From NCBI GenBank assembly GCA_014238335.1, contig JABABI010000001.1:1-64000 (forward strand): a stretch of DNA of 64,000 nucleotides. The letters are read 5' to 3'. The DNA comes from Fuerstiella sp. GTDB lineage: Bacteria; Planctomycetota; Planctomycetia; Planctomycetales; Planctomycetaceae. This document shows positions 19,733 through 28,447 of this stretch, one piece after another; positions within the stretch are counted from its first letter, which is position 1; each line of letters opens with the position of its first letter. Made by a program: the position numbers and the translations under genes. The notes beneath the pieces were generated by a model. It searched no databases. It was not told where the DNA came from and saw only the letters and a program-made list of their open reading frames with translations.

Positions 19733-20779
19733 TCACGCCACCGCCTCCTGCTTTGGATGTTCGACATGTTCCAGCAGTCGGTCCACGATCATCTCTGTTG
19801 TGACGCCCTCCGCTTCAGCGCGGTAATTCGGCAGGATGCGGTGTCTCATGACGGGCTTTGCCAGCGCCTGTATGTCGGCCGTCGACACATAGGGACGTCC
19901 GTCCAGCAGTGCTCGAGCCTTCCCTCCAAGCACCATGTTCTGTCCTGCTCTCAGGCCTGCTCCCCACGAGACCAACTCGTTCACAAACTCGGGTGCGTTT
20001 TTTTCTCCCGGTCGGGAGGCGACCGCCAGACGAACGGCGTAACGAACAACCTCGTCGGCGATGGGAACGCGCTGAACGACCTGATTCAGTTCGGTGATCA
20101 CGCTGCCTTCAAACAACGACTTTAGTTTCTCTCGGCGTTTTGACGTGGTCTGTTTCACGACATCCACTTCATCATCTTCCGGCAGATAATCGATCAGCAC
20201 ATTAAACATGAACCGGTCCAGCTGCGCTTCGGGCAGCGGATACGTGCCTTCCATTTCGATGGGGTTCTGCGTTGCCAGGACGAAAAACGGTTCCTTGAGT
20301 TTATGCGTCAGGCCAGCAGCGGTCACCTGGTGTTCCTGCATCGCTTCCAGTAACGCAGACTGAGTTTTCGGTGGCGTCCGATTGATTTCGTCGGCCAGCA
20401 GCACGTTGGCGAAGATCGGTCCCGGGATGAACCGCATTGTTCGGTGGCCCGCGCCGTCTTCTTCCAGCACTTCCGTCCCGGTGATGTCGGCGGGCATCAG
20501 GTCCGGTGTAAACTGAATCCGGTTGAACTTCAGATCGAACAGCTGAGCAATCGAATCCACCAGCAGTGTTTTTGCCAGACCGGGAGCCCCCGTGATCAGA
20601 CAGTGTCCGCCGGACAACAGCGATATCAGCAATTGCTCGACGACATCCTTCTGGCCGATGATGACTTTCGACAATTCACCGTTGATTTTCTCACGAAGAC
20701 CGCGGAACTCACTCACGAGTTCGCGTTCGCGTTCCGGTGTGAGATCAGCGTTTACAGTCTTAAGTTCCGGTTCGGACAT
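19733..20779 (-). CDS. MoxR-family AAA+ ATPase
   Basis: A cytoplasmic AAA+ chaperone-like ATPase that remodels or activates VWA-domain clients. With the ATG at 20779 (MSEPELKTVN) it has 348 residues, the family norm. A longer frame to 20968 would run into the DUF4159 gene and add 63 residues without homology, so it is rejected. Walker A GAPGLAKT is at 64-71 and Walker B NVLLADE at 125-131, followed by the sensor-like segment FFVLATQNPIEMEGTYPLPE and the arginine-rich lid near the C-terminus. The opening helix contains IIGQKDVVEQLL, typical for MoxR. It is the second gene of the eight-gene block and its presumed energy source. Confidence 0.95.
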   Translation of the reverse strand: MSEPELKTVNADLTPERERELVSEFRGLREKINGELSKVIIGQKDVVEQLLISLLSGGHCLITGAPGLAKTLLVDSIAQLFDLKFNRIQFTPDLMPADITGTEVLEEDGAGHRTMRFIPGPIFANVLLADEINRTPPKTQSALLEAMQEHQVTAAGLTHKLKEPFFVLATQNPIEMEGTYPLPEAQLDRFMFNVLIDYLPEDDEVDVVKQTTSKRREKLKSLFEGSVITELNQVVQRVPIADEVVRYAVRLAVASRPGEKNAPEFVNELVSWGAGLRAGQNMVLGGKARALLDGRPYVSTADIQALAKPVMRHRILPNYRAEAEGVTTEMIVDRLLEHVEHPKQEAVA

Positions 20780-20889
20780 TCCGTTTGAGCTTTCTGCTTC
20801 AGTCGTGTTGCTGCTGCGTAATTCGTTGTTTTCTTCGTTCCTGTTCTGTTCCGAGCGGCAGTTCGATTCCACTGGCGATTGGCACTGCC

Positions 20890-21759
20890 TTAATGTGTCA
20901 TGGCATAAAACACGATATTGATACCCAGCGGGTACGCCTTCTTTTCTGAGAATTCTTTGAAGTACCATTCGTCTTCACCTTCGCGTTCCCAGCCGTCGCC
21001 AAGATCAGTGTTATGGCAAATGATGGCCATCATGCGACCGTTGTCGTCGTACAGTCCGCGGTAATGAGGTTCGCGCGTATCTTCGCCACGTTCCCACGTA
21101 ATGAGCTTTCCGTTGGAATCAACGTGATTTGGGGCAGCACGACCTATGGCCGGAATCTGTGGTCGCTCTTTCAGATCGTAGACGCAGTGGAAGATCGGAT
21201 GTTCCAGCGGAATTTCCGTCGCATCACGGTCAGGAAAGACGCGTTTCATTTCGTACAGAAAATTATCCAGTTCCCGCTGTCCCCAGAAATCGTCGACCAT
21301 CAAAAAGCCGCCGTTTAACAGATAGCTGCGCAGTGCGGTGACCTCATTATCAGAAAACTGAAGTTCTCCGGGTTCGATGATGTAGATGAACGGATAGTCG
21401 AACAGTTTCCGATCCGTCAGTTCCAGAATGACGCCATCAGGATGTGTATGGATCGCGGTCAACTGCTGCAGACGATACGAAAAATTGAGATCCGCATCGG
21501 GATAGTCAACCGCCCATTTGCCCCCGTAGCCTCCGTAACTGCTGTAGCGAATACGGCAGAACGTAAAGACATCGTCCTTGAATCTGTCGTCCACCTTCCA
21601 GTCCGGGATGCCTCGCCGCTGCGGTCGTCCATCCGGGCCGATAATGGCACCGCCGCGAGCTCGGCCGTAGCGCTGGAAGTTTCCGAACTGAGCAATCGAA
21701 CTGGCAGCAATCAGCAGAACCAGGCACGCAACAGTTGCAGCAATAAAGGAACGGTTCAT
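20890..21759 (-). CDS. DUF4159 domain-containing exported protein
   Basis: First gene of the MoxR/Bat-like block. The 289-residue product starts with a signal peptide (about 1-23, ending in SIAQ). The rest is a DUF4159 domain, a GATase-like alpha/beta fold: FCRIRYSSYGGYGG, the YPDADLNFSYRLQQLT segment, YPFIYIIEPGELQFS, and LRSYLLNGGFLMVDDFWG. In GATase-like folds the loop after the GGFLM strand carries the nucleophile, but none is evident here. DUF4159 genes are regularly found beside MoxR and DUF58 genes. A 110-base gap separates it from the MoxR start. Enzymatic activity is unknown. Confidence 0.9.
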   Translation of the reverse strand: MNRSFIAATVACLVLLIAASSIAQFGNFQRYGRARGGAIIGPDGRPQRRGIPDWKVDDRFKDDVFTFCRIRYSSYGGYGGKWAVDYPDADLNFSYRLQQLTAIHTHPDGVILELTDRKLFDYPFIYIIEPGELQFSDNEVTALRSYLLNGGFLMVDDFWGQRELDNFLYEMKRVFPDRDATEIPLEHPIFHCVYDLKERPQIPAIGRAAPNHVDSNGKLITWERGEDTREPHYRGLYDDNGRMMAIICHNTDLGDGWEREGEDEWYFKEFSEKKAYPLGINIVFYAMTH

Positions 21760-22238
21760 TGCAAGTTCTCAGCGAGGTCGATGCCTCAGGCCACGCGAGC
21801 TTTCGATCGGAAGTGATCAGCTGCTTCCATTGGTTGCTGGAATTGAGTTACCGAGAGGATAAATCCAACAAAAAGCAGTTCAACAAGGCGGCAGGCGTGA
21901 AGAAGTTGTCTCAGATCGTAGGGCTAAAGGCTACCGCGAATAAAGCGCCGTTTGGCGGGATTGTCACAATGACCAAACAATTTGCTTCTGAACTTGTAAT
22001 TGCCAGGGAATCGCCTTGACGGACATAATTGTTTCGCTGCGAAATGTCGATTGCGATATCGTAAACCCACAACGCAGTGACACGGTCCTGTCCTTTTTCA
22101 AAGACATGCGCGTTTGTTCTGTTCTTGGGCAATGGACCCATTCGACGGAGTACTTGGCCTACCGCAACAACTGCGTTCTTCGTCTGCAGGTTCTCTCTTC
22201 GAGCTTGAACATTCGTCCTCCCTTTCGTGCAGTAATTC
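21760..22238. promoter_or_regulatory. Divergent intergenic region upstream of the MoxR/Bat-like block
   Basis: This gap separates the minus-strand eight-gene block from the plus-strand hydrolase/methyltransferase pair, so it must hold both promoters. No confident -35/-10 pair or operator palindrome could be picked by eye. Overlapping frames of up to 140 codons on the minus strand run into the hydrolase gene and lack motifs; they are treated as shadows. Confidence 0.4.
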
Positions 22239-22979
22239 ATGCGACTCCTCTTTCTTGGCACCGGTGGTTATCACCCTAACGAGCGACGGCATACGGCCAG
22301 TCTGCTGTTCCCGGACATCGGCCTTGCGCTTGATGCCGGGACCGGGTTTTTTCGTGTGCAGGAACGGTTGCAGACGGACACGCTTGATGTGTTTCTCACA
22401 CACGCCCATCTGGACCACATTTGCGGGCTGACATTTTTTCTTGTGCCTGTTCTCCGTGGTGACGTGACCGGCGTGCGCGTTCACGGTACGGCCAGAACGC
22501 TGACGGCTGTCCGTCAGCACCTGTTTGCGGAAGAATTGTTTCCGGTTGTACCTCCCTTTGACTGGTGTGAACTATCTGCCAAAATGGAGGTCCAAGTGGC
22601 GGCCGGCGGCCGACTGAGCTGCTTCGACCTGGAACATCCCGGCGGGTCTCTTGGTTACCGGATCGACTGGCCGCATCGTTCTGTTGCCTATATCACAGAT
22701 ACCACGGCGCCCGGGAATTATCTGGAATTCATCAGGAATGTCGACGTACTGATTCACGAGTGCTATTTTCCGGACGACATGCTTGAATGGGCTCAAAAGA
22801 CCGGACACAGTTCTGCCACAGCGGTTGCGAAGATTGCCAGAGATTGCGGTGCGAAACGGTTGTACCTTGTTCACAGCGATCCGCAGCACCCGGAGGATGA
22901 TCCGATCGATCTGAAGCGAATTCGGAGAATCTTTCCTGACGCGGGACTGGCTGAAGATCTACAGGAAATCGAACTTTGA
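22239..22979 (+). CDS. Metallo-beta-lactamase-fold hydrolase (RNase Z / PhnP-like)
   Basis: A 246-residue cytoplasmic hydrolase. The metal motif HAHLDH is at 55-60, preceded by LGTGGYHPNERRHTASLL, the N-terminal pattern of the RNase Z/PhnP-like branch. Further ligands are expected from the ITDTTAP aspartate, the TGHSSA histidine and the LVHSDP histidine near the C-terminus. All are present, so a binuclear metal site is likely. Substrates in this branch range from tRNA 3' ends to cyclic phosphodiesters, and the sequence does not decide. The stop overlaps the ATG of the downstream methyltransferase, so the two are co-translated. Confidence 0.88.
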   Translation: MRLLFLGTGGYHPNERRHTASLLFPDIGLALDAGTGFFRVQERLQTDTLDVFLTHAHLDHICGLTFFLVPVLRGDVTGVRVHGTARTLTAVRQHLFAEELFPVVPPFDWCELSAKMEVQVAAGGRLSCFDLEHPGGSLGYRIDWPHRSVAYITDTTAPGNYLEFIRNVDVLIHECYFPDDMLEWAQKTGHSSATAVAKIARDCGAKRLYLVHSDPQHPEDDPIDLKRIRRIFPDAGLAEDLQEIEL

Positions 22980-23950
22980 TGCGAGAAGCCCCCTTCCCTG
23001 TCGATCTCAGCCTGGTTGCTCAGCTACGAAGTCCGGTCGACGGCAGCCCGCTGGTTTTCGACGAAAAAACTTCGCAGGTGCGAACGAACAACGCTGCTGA
23101 TTCCTGGCAGATCGTCGATGGAATTCCTCGATTTGTATCCGACGAGCACCTGAAGAGTTTTGGTGATCAGTGGACGACGTACGAGGTTGCTCACGACGAC
23201 GAGGACCGTGCGACATTCGTCGCCAAGACAGGAATGCAACTTGAGCAGTTGCAGGGGCTGCGGGTCCTGGACGCGGGCTGTGGCGGCGGGCGGTATGCCA
23301 GAATCTGTGGCGAAGCCGGCGCGACGGTGGTCGGTGCGGATCACAGTCGAGCGGTCGACAAGGCAAAACAGCTATGCGCAGATCTTCGCGATGTGCGATT
23401 TGTTCAGGCCGATCTGAAGCATCTGCCGCTGGAGCCGGCGTCGTTCGATTTCGTATTTTCTATCGGAGTCATGCACCACGACTCAGATACTCGCAGCGTG
23501 TTCGATGCCGTGGCACAGCTTGTAAAGCCGGGCGGTCGCTACTCGGTTTGGCTGTATCGCCGCAATCAGTGGTGGCAGGAAGTCATCAACAGTGGCTTGC
23601 GCAGCATCACTACTCGGTTACCGTCACTGCTGCTGAAACCGTTCTGTCATGCGGGGGCGATTTTTGGCGGCATCCCAATCATCAATCGGACGCTGAACAA
23701 GATCGTAAATTTCAGCGCACACCCGAGCTACGAAAACCGAGTCTGTGACACCTTTGACTGGTGGGCGCCGGAGTACCAGTATCATCACACAGTGAATGAG
23801 CTTTCGACCTGGTTCGATGAAGCCGGGTTTGAAGATCTGAAGGTGCTGCTACCGGAAAGAAGTGGCGGATTTTATACCCGGGCCTACGAGAGGAATTTGC
23901 TGATTGGCAGCGGAGTCAACGTTACCGGTGTCAAATGCAGCGTCGATTGA
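22979..23950 (+). CDS. Class I SAM-dependent methyltransferase with degenerate Trm112-like N-terminus
   Basis: A 323-residue methyltransferase. The SAM-binding motif I VLDAGCGGG is at 96-104, followed by the acidic end of strand 2 (VGADHS), motif for strand 4 (FDFVFSIGVMHH) and a post-motif helix with LVKPGGRYSVWLYRR. The first 60 residues align in pattern with the Trm112-like zinc-ribbon leader common on such enzymes (LRSPVDGSPL in place of LxCPxCxxxL, then IVDGIPRFV). The cysteines are replaced by Ser and Asp, so it should not bind zinc. The ATG at 22979 shares bases with the hydrolase stop; a TTG at 22976 is an alternative. Substrate unknown; neighbours do not help. Confidence 0.87.
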   Translation: MREAPFPVDLSLVAQLRSPVDGSPLVFDEKTSQVRTNNAADSWQIVDGIPRFVSDEHLKSFGDQWTTYEVAHDDEDRATFVAKTGMQLEQLQGLRVLDAGCGGGRYARICGEAGATVVGADHSRAVDKAKQLCADLRDVRFVQADLKHLPLEPASFDFVFSIGVMHHDSDTRSVFDAVAQLVKPGGRYSVWLYRRNQWWQEVINSGLRSITTRLPSLLLKPFCHAGAIFGGIPIINRTLNKIVNFSAHPSYENRVCDTFDWWAPEYQYHHTVNELSTWFDEAGFEDLKVLLPERSGGFYTRAYERNLLIGSGVNVTGVKCSVD

Positions 23951-23977
23951 ACGCTGTAAAAAGTTCAATACACCGCC

Positions 23978-23994
23978 GGCCTAACAAGTAGGCC
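23978..23994 (+). terminator. Small hairpin after the methyltransferase gene
   Basis: GGCCTA, a five-base loop, then TAGGCC, 28 bases after the methyltransferase stop. There is no T-run after it, so it is at most a weak or Rho-assisted terminator. Confidence 0.35.
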
Positions 23995-24006
23995 AGGGAT
24001 ATGTCA

Positions 24007-24091
24007 GGAATTGCTTCGTTTTCAGTCCCTCGCTCTCGCTTCGGGTTTCCAAATGTCGGGCGAGAGGGAGATTGAAAGTGCTTCTGCACAC
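24007..24091. repeat. Dispersed intergenic repeat, copy 1
   Basis: Starts GGAATTGCTTCG and contains CAGTCCCTCGCTC and GCGAGAGGG arms that can pair imperfectly. A second copy, about five-sixths identical over 64 bases, lies at 42869-42951. Both lie between convergent genes: here the methyltransferase and the PQQ-propeller gene. The reading frame through both copies is similar (LLRFQSLALASGF here, LLRLQSLAHAAGF there), but there is no start site or domain, so I treat it as a structured repeat, possibly a bidirectional terminator. Confidence 0.7.
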
Positions 24092-24109
24092 TTACTCACA
24101 GAGTGTGCC

Positions 24110-25360
24110 TCACTTCTGCAAACTGTAAACCAGCAGCTTATCCTGATCACGCAGGTACAGTCGTCCTCCTGCAATCACAGGGTGAGACCATGCCGGCCGG
24201 TCGCTGCGGTCGGGTTGAGCAAAGCTTCCGAGTTTCTGATAGGACTGTGAGTTCGCTGCCAGCAGCTCGACTTCTCCGCCTTCGTTGCGGAAGACAATCT
24301 TGTTGTCTGCGTACACAACAGAACCCTTCCTGCCCCGTTCCCGCCAGGTCGGTTTGCCGGTACGAATATTGACGCACGCCAGAATATCTTCGTTGGATCC
24401 GTAAACAAATCCTTTCAGATGGAACATTCCGCCGTGATGATTTTTCATGTCTCTGGTGTGGTATGCGAGCTGCGATGTGGTTTTCGATCCCTGCGACCGT
24501 AATTCGACCAGCTCTGCACCGGTGCCGTAGCCGGACGAACTGAAAATTTGGTTGCCGACCACCAGCGGTGTTGCGCAGTTGGCGGTTCCGTTCGAGGACT
24601 TGTTCTGACCCCACATCGGCTGACCATCACCAGCGCGCACGCCAACGATGCCCTTGCTCGTAAAGACCACGTATTGCTTGACTTTTCCGATTTGAGCAAT
24701 CACCGGAGATGCATAGGATGCCTGAGGACTCTCGGGGATTTTCGAGACCCATTTTGTGGAACTGTTTTCGGCATCGAGTGCGACGACGGATGCCCGGCTG
24801 CCACCGGGAGAACAGATAACTTTACCGTCATCGACCAGCACTGATTCACTGATTCCCCACGTGATGTTGGAACCGCCAAACTCATTCAGGATGTTTTTCT
24901 GCCACACCACGTCACCAGTGGCCGAGTTGCAACACGTTAGATCGCCATTACCGCCCAGAGCGTAAACTTTTCCGTCAACGACAGTCGGCGTACCTCGTGG
25001 CCCGTCCCCGGTTCCATCGTGATACGCGCCGCCATTGCGTGTCTTCCAGACGATGCCACCCGTGTTGCGGTCCAGCGCGATGACGTATTCACCGTCATCA
25101 ATATTGCCCATGCTGTAGACCAGATCACCCACCACCGCGACGGACGCGTAACCCTTGCCGAGCCCCGTTGCGGTCCACAACCGTTCCGGACCACCATCGG
25201 GCCACTGATCAAGAAATCCGGTCTCGCCGGACAGGTTGTCGCGATTCGGGCCACGAAACTGATTCCAGTCCGCGGCGCCCAGTCTGCCGTGGCCGACCAG
25301 CATCAGGCCGGCGACTAAACCGAAGCAGCCACACAATATTCGCACTTTGATACTTCGCAT
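24110..25360 (-). CDS. Exported PQQ-like beta-propeller repeat protein
   Basis: A 416-residue exported protein. A signal peptide with hydrophobic core LCGCFGLVAGLMLVG covers about residues 9-29. The mature part opens with ADWNQFRGPNRDNLSGE, the hallmark start of the planctomycete outer-membrane-BamB/PQQ-like family. Repeating blades follow, each with a pattern like ALDRNTGGIVWKT, CCNSATGDVVWQK, ALDAENSSTKWVS and CVNIRTGKPTWRE. It most likely folds as an eight-bladed propeller. Some members are quinoprotein-like, but I see no adjacent-cysteine PQQ site, so a scaffold role is as likely. It ends against the dispersed repeat. Confidence 0.88.
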   Translation of the reverse strand: MRSIKVRILCGCFGLVAGLMLVGHGRLGAADWNQFRGPNRDNLSGETGFLDQWPDGGPERLWTATGLGKGYASVAVVGDLVYSMGNIDDGEYVIALDRNTGGIVWKTRNGGAYHDGTGDGPRGTPTVVDGKVYALGGNGDLTCCNSATGDVVWQKNILNEFGGSNITWGISESVLVDDGKVICSPGGSRASVVALDAENSSTKWVSKIPESPQASYASPVIAQIGKVKQYVVFTSKGIVGVRAGDGQPMWGQNKSSNGTANCATPLVVGNQIFSSSGYGTGAELVELRSQGSKTTSQLAYHTRDMKNHHGGMFHLKGFVYGSNEDILACVNIRTGKPTWRERGRKGSVVYADNKIVFRNEGGEVELLAANSQSYQKLGSFAQPDRSDRPAWSHPVIAGGRLYLRDQDKLLVYSLQK

Positions 25361-25637
25361 TTGAATCCTCCAGTGAATCTGCCGTGAGTGTAGATCCCGA
25401 CGCAGGAATTGCGAAGTCCGTTGTTAATAATCGACGGCCGGCCCGGACCATGAGCTGGTGCGGGCTTCTGAAGACCCGAGCGCGCGTAACGGACGGCTCC
25501 CGCACACATTGGTTTACGCCGGTTGCGGCGGAACAGCCCGGGCCATTTTCCGGCAATTCAAGCGAACCGCAGAACATACGACACGGCCCCGGCTTTCCCC
25601 GAGTTCCTCAGAGTGCCCGGGGGGTGTGCAACGTCGG

Positions 25638-28115
25638 CTACTCCTGGGCAGTGGCGACTGTGGCTTCGCCCGTCGCTTTCGGAATAGCGATGAATGAAGT
25701 TGCGACGCTGCCGTCTTCGGAATTCCAGACGCGGATTTCACCATCGTAGCTGCCGGTGGCGATCAGCTTTCGTTGCGGGCTGTAGCACAGTGTGTAGACC
25801 CAGTCCTTGTGGCCAGCGAATGTGCGAATAACCTTGCCGTCTGCCAGATTGTGTTCACGAGCGTTCTTATCAGCGCTGGCGCTGAGCAGGTGATTTTCCG
25901 GGGTCACGGCAATGCGAAAGATGTCGCTGCCGAAGCCACCGATCTTGCGGATTTCTTTGGCATCGGCGGGATTCCACACGCGGGCCTGCTTGTCGCTGCC
26001 GGCACTGACGACGCTTTTGCCGTCAGTCAGAAAGGCGACCGAATAGACGGCGTTGCCGTGTCCGTTGAATGTTGTCACAGATCGTCCGGTGGCTACTTCA
26101 AATACTTTTGCTGTCTTGTCACGACTCGCTGTCACCAGCTGCTTGCCATCGGGGGACCAATTGACGTCCATCACCCAGTCGGCATGGTCTTCGATTTTCA
26201 ACGTCGTTTTTCCGGTGGCAATGTCGACAGCGTACACAATGCGGTCAGCTCCGGCAGCGGCAACCAGCTTGCCGTCCGGGCTGTAGCTGACGGCGAAAAC
26301 GGCGTCTTTGGTTCGCACCAGCGTTTTCTGATGCTTTCCGTCACCGACAGAGAACAGCTTGACTTCGCCAAGCTGTCCGGGTGTCCCGGCCGCGACAGCC
26401 AGTTGAGAACCATCCTGACTGAACTCCAGATCATACACTCGTTCTGCCACGTTCGTGATTCGTCGAATCAAACTGCCATCGTCAGTCTTCCACAACAGGA
26501 TTTCATGGTAGCCGGAAGAGGCGAGAATTGTGCCGTCCTGTGTAAACGCAGTTGCAGTCACGGGAATAGCGACTCGATAGGTCTTCGGCGGAAGCGGCTG
26601 AGAAATTTCGGGCATTACCTGAAACAGGTTGGCGGTCGCCACGACACCCGCATCCAGTGGTGCTCCGACGTTGATCCATTTCCTGATCAGCGAAATTTCT
26701 TCCTTCGTGAGCGGATCGGCGTCCTTAGGCATAGACTCGTCGTCAATCATGGCCCACAGCATTGAACTGTCTGCATCGTGAGCTTCAAATGCTGCTCCCG
26801 ATTCCCCGCCTTTTGCCAGAGTGGCAAAGGAATCCATGTTCAGACGACCGCTGGCTGTTCGCGTATTATGGCAGGCCACACAACGCTTCGCAAAAATCGG
26901 GGCAATGTGCTTTGAAAACGAGACAAAGCGATTCAGTGGCTCCATCGCCGCCTCAGCAATTTGCTGTTTGCTCACATAGTCATCTTGTACCTTTTCAACG
27001 TCTGCTGCTGCCGCTGCAATTTTTGGTTCCAGTTCTTTTTGCTGCGTCGTGACCTGTTCCTGAGCCGCCTTGGCGTCGGCAATCTGTTTCTGGTGCAGTA
27101 TATCGGCATTCTGCAGGTCCGCCGTCTGAAGCTGCAGTTTAAAATGACTGCGACTTTGTTCTGCGTATTTCGTTTGCTGTTCGCGGAATTTGGCTTCGGC
27201 CGCTGCCAGAGCCGTTTTACCGTCTGCAACCTGTTTCTGCGCTTTGGCAACACTGGCGTTGACGGCCGCAACAAGTTCGGTGGCACGCTGCTGCAGTGGC
27301 TTCAGAGCAGCAACCGAAGTCGACAGCTCTGAGCCGGCTGCTACAGGATCGCCGCCTGTTGCTTTAGCGGCCGTCTGCAGCACGCTCAACGATTCCTGCA
27401 GTGATTTTACACTGGCGTTCACCTGAGCCAGGGCCGCCTGTGCCTTTGGCAGGCGAACGCGTTCAGGCTGAACGGCGGCCTCACGCGCTCTGACGGTGCT
27501 TCGAGCATCGGACATCGCCAGTCTGGCAACATCAAGTTCTTTGCCGAAAGCGTCGAAAGCGGTTCGCGCTTGCGTCAGCTCTTCCTTTGTCTTGGGCAGT
27601 TGTTCCTGAGCAGCCTTCAAGTCGGCGGCGGCCTTATTGCCAAGTTGTTGCTGGTCGAATAGCGATTTTCTAATTGTCGCCAGTTGTTCCGTCAGAGCCT
27701 GGTGCTTTGCAGTGGCAGCATCGACTTTTATCCTGACCCCTGCGGCTACTGCCAGCAGGCTATCGACTTTTTGATGCTGCTGCAGTTTCGCTGCAAGTGC
27801 CACAACCTGTTTGGCGCTGGTTGCTTCCGCCGTTTTGGCGGCTACCAATGCTTTAGCCTCCATTGCCGTCCGCTTTTGCGATTCCTTCAGCTGCTTTTCC
27901 AGCTCGGCATTTCGTTTCTTTGCAACATCAATGGCTGCGGTCTTCAGAGCGATCTGCTTCTGTGAAGCCTGCTGCTCTTTCTTTGCTGCAGCCAGCTGAG
28001 TCTGAATGGCTTTGGACGCATCCGACGGATTCTGCGCCTGCGTATTGGAAATCAGAGTCGTTCCAATCAGGGCTGCAAGAGTGATTACGAACAGACGTCG
28101 GGAAGGAGCGGTCAT
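25638..28115 (-). CDS. Exported coiled-coil / PSCyt1 haem / WD40 protein
   Basis: An 825-residue protein in three parts. A signal peptide (about 1-28, ending NTQAQ) leads into a long Ala/Lys/Gln/Glu coiled coil from about 30 to 395. A planctomycete cytochrome domain follows, with FSKHIAPIFAKRC and the haem motif CVACH near residue 410, then RLNMDSFATLAKGGESG and a conserved IRKWINVGAP end. The remaining 330 residues are a WD40 propeller of about seven blades, with repeats such as VYDLEFSQDGSQLAVA, VFAVSYSPDGKLVAAAG, VMDVNWSPDGKQLVTASRD and VYTLCYSPQRKLIATGSYD. The haem domain joined to WD40 is widespread in this phylum; the long N-terminal coiled coil is less usual and could tether or oligomerise the protein. 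Partners unknown. Confidence 0.9.
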   Translation of the reverse strand: MTAPSRRLFVITLAALIGTTLISNTQAQNPSDASKAIQTQLAAAKKEQQASQKQIALKTAAIDVAKKRNAELEKQLKESQKRTAMEAKALVAAKTAEATSAKQVVALAAKLQQHQKVDSLLAVAAGVRIKVDAATAKHQALTEQLATIRKSLFDQQQLGNKAAADLKAAQEQLPKTKEELTQARTAFDAFGKELDVARLAMSDARSTVRAREAAVQPERVRLPKAQAALAQVNASVKSLQESLSVLQTAAKATGGDPVAAGSELSTSVAALKPLQQRATELVAAVNASVAKAQKQVADGKTALAAAEAKFREQQTKYAEQSRSHFKLQLQTADLQNADILHQKQIADAKAAQEQVTTQQKELEPKIAAAAADVEKVQDDYVSKQQIAEAAMEPLNRFVSFSKHIAPIFAKRCVACHNTRTASGRLNMDSFATLAKGGESGAAFEAHDADSSMLWAMIDDESMPKDADPLTKEEISLIRKWINVGAPLDAGVVATANLFQVMPEISQPLPPKTYRVAIPVTATAFTQDGTILASSGYHEILLWKTDDGSLIRRITNVAERVYDLEFSQDGSQLAVAAGTPGQLGEVKLFSVGDGKHQKTLVRTKDAVFAVSYSPDGKLVAAAGADRIVYAVDIATGKTTLKIEDHADWVMDVNWSPDGKQLVTASRDKTAKVFEVATGRSVTTFNGHGNAVYSVAFLTDGKSVVSAGSDKQARVWNPADAKEIRKIGGFGSDIFRIAVTPENHLLSASADKNAREHNLADGKVIRTFAGHKDWVYTLCYSPQRKLIATGSYDGEIRVWNSEDGSVATSFIAIPKATGEATVATAQE

Positions 28116-28378
28116 CGGGGGTCTCCGCAGTTTGGTAGGATGTTGCTGAACGTATCTGACACTACTTCTATCGTTGCTGCAGTTTAGGTGGCAATTCAGA
28201 GAATTCCAAAGTCCGGCGACTCAGGTGAGGTGCAGATGGTTTCTCAATACGCTCTAGGATTCAAATCGGACGCCCGGCTGTCAAGCTCTACGGAAACGTT
28301 AGGGTCAACCATGATAGACTTTGCGCAGCTTCCCGGCGACGGGTTATCCGCCATCAGCGTCAAAATCCGCGCATGCAG

Positions 28379-28412
28379 AAAGCCCGATACGATTGTAATC
28401 GAACCGGGCTTC
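28379..28412 (-). terminator. Rho-independent terminator of the 28-residue gene
   Basis: On the minus strand, AAGCCCG pairs with CGGGCTT, with an inner CGATT/AATCG stem, then TTCT follows. It lies about 35 bases after the stop of the small basic gene at 28448-28534 and supports that gene being a transcribed unit. Confidence 0.7.
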
Positions 28413-28447
28413 ACAGTGTATTCAGGATGGAAACCAGACGTGACCGC

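Noticed and set aside
20780..20968. 63-residue extension of the MoxR ATPase
   Set aside because: It overlaps the end of the DUF4159 gene and adds unconserved sequence; family length fits the start at 20779.
22098..22520. 140-codon minus-strand frame over the start of the metallo-hydrolase
   Set aside because: It covers the HAHLDH-coding region in antisense and shows no motif.
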